A stretch of DNA of 53,003 nucleotides from SIG588 sp045597045 (lineage in GTDB: Bacteria; Bacillota; Clostridia; Oscillospirales; Acutalibacteraceae), in NCBI GenBank assembly GCA_045597045.1, contig JAZODN010000025.1, positions 1-53,003 of the forward strand, written 5' to 3'. Positions 49,532-53,003 of the stretch are shown piece by piece; the stretch's first letter is position 1; each line of letters opens with the position of its first letter. A program made the position numbers and the translations under genes. The notes beneath the pieces were generated by a model. The model made no database searches and was not told the DNA's origin. It was given only the letters and a program-made list of their open reading frames with translations.

Positions 49532-50872
49532 GTGGCTTTTGAAGGATTGTCCGATAAACTGTCTGCTGCTTTTAAGCGGCTGCGTTCAAAGGGAAAACTG
49601 AGTGAGGCTGATGTAAAAGAAGCCATGCGCGAGGTGCGCCTTGCTTTGTTGGAGGCCGACGTCAACTATAAAGTGGCGAAGGACTTCACTGCCAAGGTGG
49701 CCGAGCGTGCGATCGGTGCCCAGGTGATGGAAAGCTTGACGCCGGCACAGATGGTTATCAAAATTGTGAATGAAGAGCTTACTGCCCTGATGGGCGGCGA
49801 TGCGGCGTATCTCGCATCGCCGGGTAGCCGTCCACCGTGCGTGGTGATGATGTGCGGTTTGCAGGGTGCCGGTAAGACCACCCATTCGGCCAAACTGGCC
49901 AAAATGCTCAAGGGGCGCGGTCACCGCCCGTTGCTTGTAGCGTGTGACGTTTACCGTCCGGCGGCTATTCAACAATTGCAGGTGGTGGGCGAAAAAGCCG
50001 GTGTTCCCGTGTTCACGATGGGTACCGAAAACCCCGTGAAGATCGCGCAAAAAGCAGTGGCTCACGCGAAAGATCACGGCAATGACTACGTGCTGTTAGA
50101 TACGGCTGGCCGCTTGCATATTGACGAGCAGCTGATGGACGAGTTGAAGGATATCAAGGCGTCTCTCACACCCCAGGAAATTCTGCTTGTGGTGGACGCC
50201 ATGACCGGTCAGGATGCGGTAAATGCTGCCGCGGCGTTCAATGAAGCGCTCGGCATCACCGGCGTGATTCTCACCAAGTTGGATGGCGATACCCGTGGTG
50301 GTGCAGCCCTTTCGGTGCGTGCCGTGACAGGGCAGCCGGTCAAATACGCCGGTATCGGTGAAAAGTTGGACGACTTGGAAGTGTTTCATCCCGAACGGAT
50401 GGCTTCGCGTATCTTGGGCATGGGCGATGTGCTCTCGCTGATTGAAAAAGCGGAACAGCAGATCGATGAAAAGCAAGCGGAGGAACTGGCGCGTAAGCTT
50501 GAGCAGGACCGCTTTGATTTGAACGATATGCTCGACCAGTTCCGTCAGATCAAGAAAATGGGAGATATCAAAGGCTTGCTCGGTATGATTCCGGGTGCCG
50601 GCAAACAACTGCGCGACGTGGAGATTGACGAACGTCAGTTTGATCGCGTGGAAGCGATCATTCTCTCGATGACACCGGCCGAACGCACAAAACCCGAAAT
50701 TTTGAATGCATCGCGTCGGCGGCGCATTGCTGCAGGCTGCGGCATGAAGGTGGAAGATGTCAACCGCCTCATTAAGCAGTATGACCAAATGCGGCAAATG
50801 ATGAAGCAAATGAAAAAAATGGGGAAGGGCAAGCGCGGCATGCGCGGTATGCCGAATTTCCCGATGATGTAA
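49532..50872 (+). CDS. ffh: Signal recognition particle protein
   Basis: A 446-residue SRP GTPase that binds signal peptides on ribosomes and delivers them with FtsY. N domain (~1-90), G domain with G-L-Q-G-A-G-K-T-T (G1, ~108-116), D-T-A-G-R (G3, ~190) and T-K-L-D (G4, ~247), then the Met-rich M domain ending M-M-K-Q-M-K-K-M-G-K. GTG start 10 bases after AAGGAGG, 13 bases behind ylxM. The SRP RNA gene is not in the window. Confidence 0.97.
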   Translation: MAFEGLSDKLSAAFKRLRSKGKLSEADVKEAMREVRLALLEADVNYKVAKDFTAKVAERAIGAQVMESLTPAQMVIKIVNEELTALMGGDAAYLASPGSRPPCVVMMCGLQGAGKTTHSAKLAKMLKGRGHRPLLVACDVYRPAAIQQLQVVGEKAGVPVFTMGTENPVKIAQKAVAHAKDHGNDYVLLDTAGRLHIDEQLMDELKDIKASLTPQEILLVVDAMTGQDAVNAAAAFNEALGITGVILTKLDGDTRGGAALSVRAVTGQPVKYAGIGEKLDDLEVFHPERMASRILGMGDVLSLIEKAEQQIDEKQAEELARKLEQDRFDLNDMLDQFRQIKKMGDIKGLLGMIPGAGKQLRDVEIDERQFDRVEAIILSMTPAERTKPEILNASRRRRIAAGCGMKVEDVNRLIKQYDQMRQMMKQMKKMGKGKRGMRGMPNFPMM

Positions 50873-50941
50873 CCGTATTCATTTCCGCACAGCGGATGGG
50901 AATAAACAATTTTATTTAATTTTTTTGGAGGTACCCTTATT

Positions 50942-51181
50942 ATGGCAGTGAAAATCAGACTGCGCCGCATGGGCGCAAAGAAAGCTCCGTTCTATCGCAT
51001 TGTGGTGGCGGATTCCCGTTATCCCCGTGATGGCCGTTTCATCGAAGAGATCGGCTATTACAACCCGATGGAAGAGCCGAAGGTTATCAAAGTGGATGCT
51101 GAAAAGGCCCAGAAGTGGATCGCCAACGGCGCTCAGCCGACCGACACGGTTCGCGAGCTGCTGAAGCAGGCCGGCATCTGA
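50942..51181 (+). CDS. rpsP: 30S ribosomal protein S16
   Basis: 79 residues, full length. Starts M-A-V-K-I-R-L-R-R-M-G-A-K-K-A-P-F-Y-R and contains D-G-R-F-I-E-E-I-G-Y-Y-N-P (~24-36). TTGGAGGT lies 9 bases before the ATG. Part of the conserved ffh-rpsP-khpA-rimM-trmD order. Confidence 0.98.
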   Translation: MAVKIRLRRMGAKKAPFYRIVVADSRYPRDGRFIEEIGYYNPMEEPKVIKVDAEKAQKWIANGAQPTDTVRELLKQAGI

Positions 51182-51213
51182 ATCCCGAATCATCGAAAAG
51201 GACGGTCTCAGTT

Positions 51214-51447
51214 ATGAAAGACTTGTTGTTGACGATCGCCAAAGGTTTGGTGGAAGATCCGAACGCTGTGACGGTGGAGCAGGAAGCGCCTCAGGAGGAT
51301 GGCACCATCGTTCTTCACCTGCACGTTGCAGAAAATGACATGGGTCGTGTGATTGGCAAGCAAGGTCGTATCGCCAAGGCGATGCGCACCGTTATGCGTG
51401 CGGCCGCTACCCGTCAGGATGTCAAGGTTTCGGTTGAAATCGACTAA
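51214..51447 (+). CDS. khpA: KH-domain RNA-binding protein KhpA
   Basis: 77 residues with a single KH domain: the GxxG loop is V-I-G-K-Q-G-R-I-A (~47-55). Homologues (YlqC/KhpA) pair with KhpB/Jag and affect cell-wall growth and RNA binding. ATG 51214 follows AAAAGGAC; the upstream part of the frame overlaps rpsP and is not used. Confidence 0.95.
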   Translation: MKDLLLTIAKGLVEDPNAVTVEQEAPQEDGTIVLHLHVAENDMGRVIGKQGRIAKAMRTVMRAAATRQDVKVSVEID

Positions 51448-51450
51448 CGA

Positions 51451-51479
51451 AAAAAAGCGGGCAAAATGCCCGCTTTTTT
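51451..51479 (+). terminator. Intra-operon hairpin between khpA and rimM
   Basis: AAAAAAGCGGGC / GCCCGCTTTTTT, loop AAAAT. A full terminator by shape, inside an operon: it probably reduces rimM-trmD expression relative to the ribosomal genes. Confidence 0.88.
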
Positions 51480-51510
51480 CACAGTTTCACAGAAGGGAGC
51501 CAGTATCGAA

Positions 51511-52017
51511 GTGAAAAAGCGGTATTTGGAAGCGGGCGAGGTCGTGAGCACCCATGGGGTACGTGGCGAAATGCGCGTGCAGCCGTGGTGTGATACCCCC
51601 GAAATGTTTTCGAAGCTTCGCATGCTGTATTGGGATGCCGAAGGCACGCAGCCGGTTCGTGTAAAATCGCGGCCACACAAAACGTTGGCGCTGGTGAAAG
51701 CGGAGGGCATTGATACGGTGCAGGATGCAGCGGCACGTCGCGGATGCATTTTGTATTTAGATCGCCGAGATGTCAAACTGGCGCCGGGTCAGTATTTCAT
51801 TTGCGATCTGATCGGTCTGCGTGTGGTGGATGCCGATACGGCGGAGGAATACGGGTTGATCACCGATGTGAGTCACACCGGTGCCAACGACGTTTATCAC
51901 ATGGCGTATCAAGGCCGCGAAGTGTTGATTCCGGTGATTCCGTCGGTGGTTACGTCGGTCGACGTGGATGGCGGCACGGTGAAGATCTGTCCTTTGGAGG
52001 GCTTGTTTGATTTATGA
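51511..52017 (+). CDS. rimM: 16S rRNA processing protein RimM
   Basis: 168 residues: N-terminal domain with G-E-V-V-S-T-H-G-V-R-G-E-M-R-V (~8-22) and a PRC-barrel domain with P-V-I-P-S-V-V (~142-148). It helps mature the 30S head. GTG 51511 is the only reasonable start; GGGAG is 11 bases upstream, rather far, after the terminator hairpin. Stop overlaps trmD as ATGA. Confidence 0.95.
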   Translation: MKKRYLEAGEVVSTHGVRGEMRVQPWCDTPEMFSKLRMLYWDAEGTQPVRVKSRPHKTLALVKAEGIDTVQDAAARRGCILYLDRRDVKLAPGQYFICDLIGLRVVDADTAEEYGLITDVSHTGANDVYHMAYQGREVLIPVIPSVVTSVDVDGGTVKICPLEGLFDL

Positions 52018-52766
52018 GAATCGATTTTTTAACGCTCTTTCCCGATATGTGTGAAGCGGTGATGAGTGAAAGCATCATCGGTCGCGCCCGTGCTAAAGGT
52101 GCGCTGGAAGTGCATTGTCACCAGATTCGTGATTACACGTTGAATAAGCAAAAGCAGGTGGATGATTATCCTTACGGCGGCGGCATGGGCATGGTGCTGT
52201 TTCCGCAACCGATTGCGGATTGCTTTCGCGCGGTGTGTGAGCAAACGGGCACACGGCCGCACCTCGTATATATGTCTCCGCAAGGCGCGGTGCTGACTCA
52301 ACAACGCGCCAAAGAACTGGCACAGCTTCCCAATTTGTGCATTCTCTGCGGACACTACGAAGGAGTGGACGAGCGTGTGCTGGATGCGCTTGTGGACGAG
52401 CAGATCTCTATTGGTGATTATGTGTTGACGGGCGGTGAACTGCCGGCTTTGGTGTTGGCTGATTGCGTGGCACGCCTGACGCCGGGTGTGCTGTCGGATG
52501 AAGAATGCTTCACCGATGAAAGTCACTATGCCGGTCTGCTTGAATATCCGCAATATACACGCCCTGCCGAATGGGAAGGACGTGCGGTTCCGGAAATTCT
52601 GCTTAGCGGCCATCACGAAAACATCCGTAAATGGCGGCGCGAACAAGCAATACGCCGCACGTTTCTTCATCGCCCCGATATGCTGGAGTGTGCTGAACTG
52701 AGCGAGAAAGAACAGGCAATGATTGCGCAGTGGCAACAGGAAACAACCGAAAACAAAATAAAATGA
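52014..52766 (+). CDS. trmD: tRNA (guanine37-N1)-methyltransferase
   Basis: 250 residues, SPOUT family with the trefoil knot. Signatures: R-I-D-F-L-T-L-F-P (N-terminus), D-D-Y-P-Y-G-G-G-M-G-M-V (~50-61), L-C-G-H-Y-E-G-V-D-E-R (~112-122) and G-D-Y-V-L-T-G-G-E-L-P-A (~135-146). It methylates G37 of tRNAs to prevent +1 frameshifting. The next gene is not rplS, the common follower. Confidence 0.97.
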   Translation: MRIDFLTLFPDMCEAVMSESIIGRARAKGALEVHCHQIRDYTLNKQKQVDDYPYGGGMGMVLFPQPIADCFRAVCEQTGTRPHLVYMSPQGAVLTQQRAKELAQLPNLCILCGHYEGVDERVLDALVDEQISIGDYVLTGGELPALVLADCVARLTPGVLSDEECFTDESHYAGLLEYPQYTRPAEWEGRAVPEILLSGHHENIRKWRREQAIRRTFLHRPDMLECAELSEKEQAMIAQWQQETTENKIK

Positions 52767-52872
52767 CATGTTTTGTTATGTGAGTTTTCACAAATCGGCG
52801 CAGATATTTTTGGTGGAAATAGGGCAAAAAACCAAAAATCAAGTTTTTTGTGCCGAAAATCCACAAACAAGA

Positions 52873-52900
52873 TTGACGAAGTGCGTATTTGTGATATAAT
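52873..52900 (+). promoter_or_regulatory. Promoter of the partial gene at the right edge
   Basis: TTGACG (52873-52878), 16-bp spacer, TATAAT (52895-52900). A GGCGG / CCGCC hairpin (52939-52953) lies in the leader just before the ribosome binding site. Confidence 0.8.
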
Positions 52901-52977
52901 ATACCAAGAACATAGAACACATTGCAACTTTGCTTTGGGGCGGAATATCCGCCTTAAATAGAGAGGAGACTTTTTTC

Positions 52978-53003
52978 ATGTTTGTGAAAGATGTTGTGGT
53001 CCA
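52978..53003 (+). CDS. Start of a gene, possibly HPr phosphocarrier (3' end outside window)
   Basis: Only eight codons are present: M-F-V-K-D-V-V-V. AGAGGAGA lies about 9 bases before the ATG, and a promoter is present. The residues resemble the first strand of clostridial HPr proteins (M-x-V-K-x-V-x-V), the PTS phosphocarrier, but eight residues are too few to be sure. Confidence 0.45.

Noticed and set aside
51451..51479. Treating the hairpin after khpA as the end of the operon
   Set aside because: rimM and trmD follow directly with coupled starts and no new promoter is visible, so read-through is needed.

Overview
The window looks like a chromosomal segment of an anaerobic, spore-forming member of the Bacillota, most likely class Clostridia and close to the Oscillospiraceae/Ruminococcaceae. 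The reasons are a complete spoIIAA-spoIIAB-sigF operon, a glycyl radical enzyme with its activase (oxygen-sensitive chemistry), strong Gram-positive ribosome binding sites with GTG and TTG starts, consensus sigma-A promoters, many U-tailed hairpin terminators, and surface proteins with Thr-rich linkers behind a membrane anchor. There is no sign of a phage, transposase, integrase or CRISPR array. Genes are close packed and base composition looks even to the eye, so this reads as core chromosome with metabolic cassettes.

Layout. 1-3.4 kb: the end of a Thr-linker surface protein, a serine hydrolase and a DegV protein. 3.4-10.3 kb (minus strand): a compact six-gene operon running from an XRE-membrane regulator through a glycyl radical enzyme, its activase and a zinc alcohol dehydrogenase to a duplicated DUF1538 membrane protein and a tandem P-II-like protein; it is driven by a well-formed promoter at 10290-10318. 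10.5-12.1 kb: a second DegV and a hemolysin-III protein. 12.05-12.51 kb: a gene-free stretch with several nested helices, a candidate structured RNA, followed by the promoter of a SigH-like sigma factor and a zinc-ribbon protein. 13.6-14.7 kb: a branched-chain aminotransferase. 14.7-20 kb: a rhamnoside-degradation cassette (NodB-like protein, GH78 rhamnosidase, SGNH esterase) divergent from its AraC regulator. 20-23 kb: a Crp-type regulator with a NitT/TauT-type ABC importer. 23.3-27.6 kb: a membrane acyltransferase, a small membrane protein, folC and the sporulation sigma-F operon. 27.7 kb: tRNA-Leu. 28-34 kb: aconitase and a large FtsX-like permease with its ATPase. 34.2-43 kb: a maltose-type importer without its own ATPase, a PlsC-like acyltransferase with a zinc ribbon, glycogen phosphorylase and 4-alpha-glucanotransferase. 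43-49 kb: a D,D-carboxypeptidase, a PadR-HAAS-SPFH-SMP30 operon, an ECF sigma factor with a membrane partner, and a DUF6062 protein. 49-53 kb: the conserved ylxM-ffh-rpsP-khpA-rimM-trmD operon and the first codons of a probable HPr gene.

The most interesting points are the glycyl-radical operon, whose substrate is unknown and which carries an ion-antiporter-like protein plus a P-II-like partner; the structured, gene-free region at 12.1-12.35 kb; the uncharacterised NodB-like enzyme of the rhamnosidase cassette; and the palindromes at the ylxM-ffh promoter. All functional calls come from reading sequence motifs; no database search was run.
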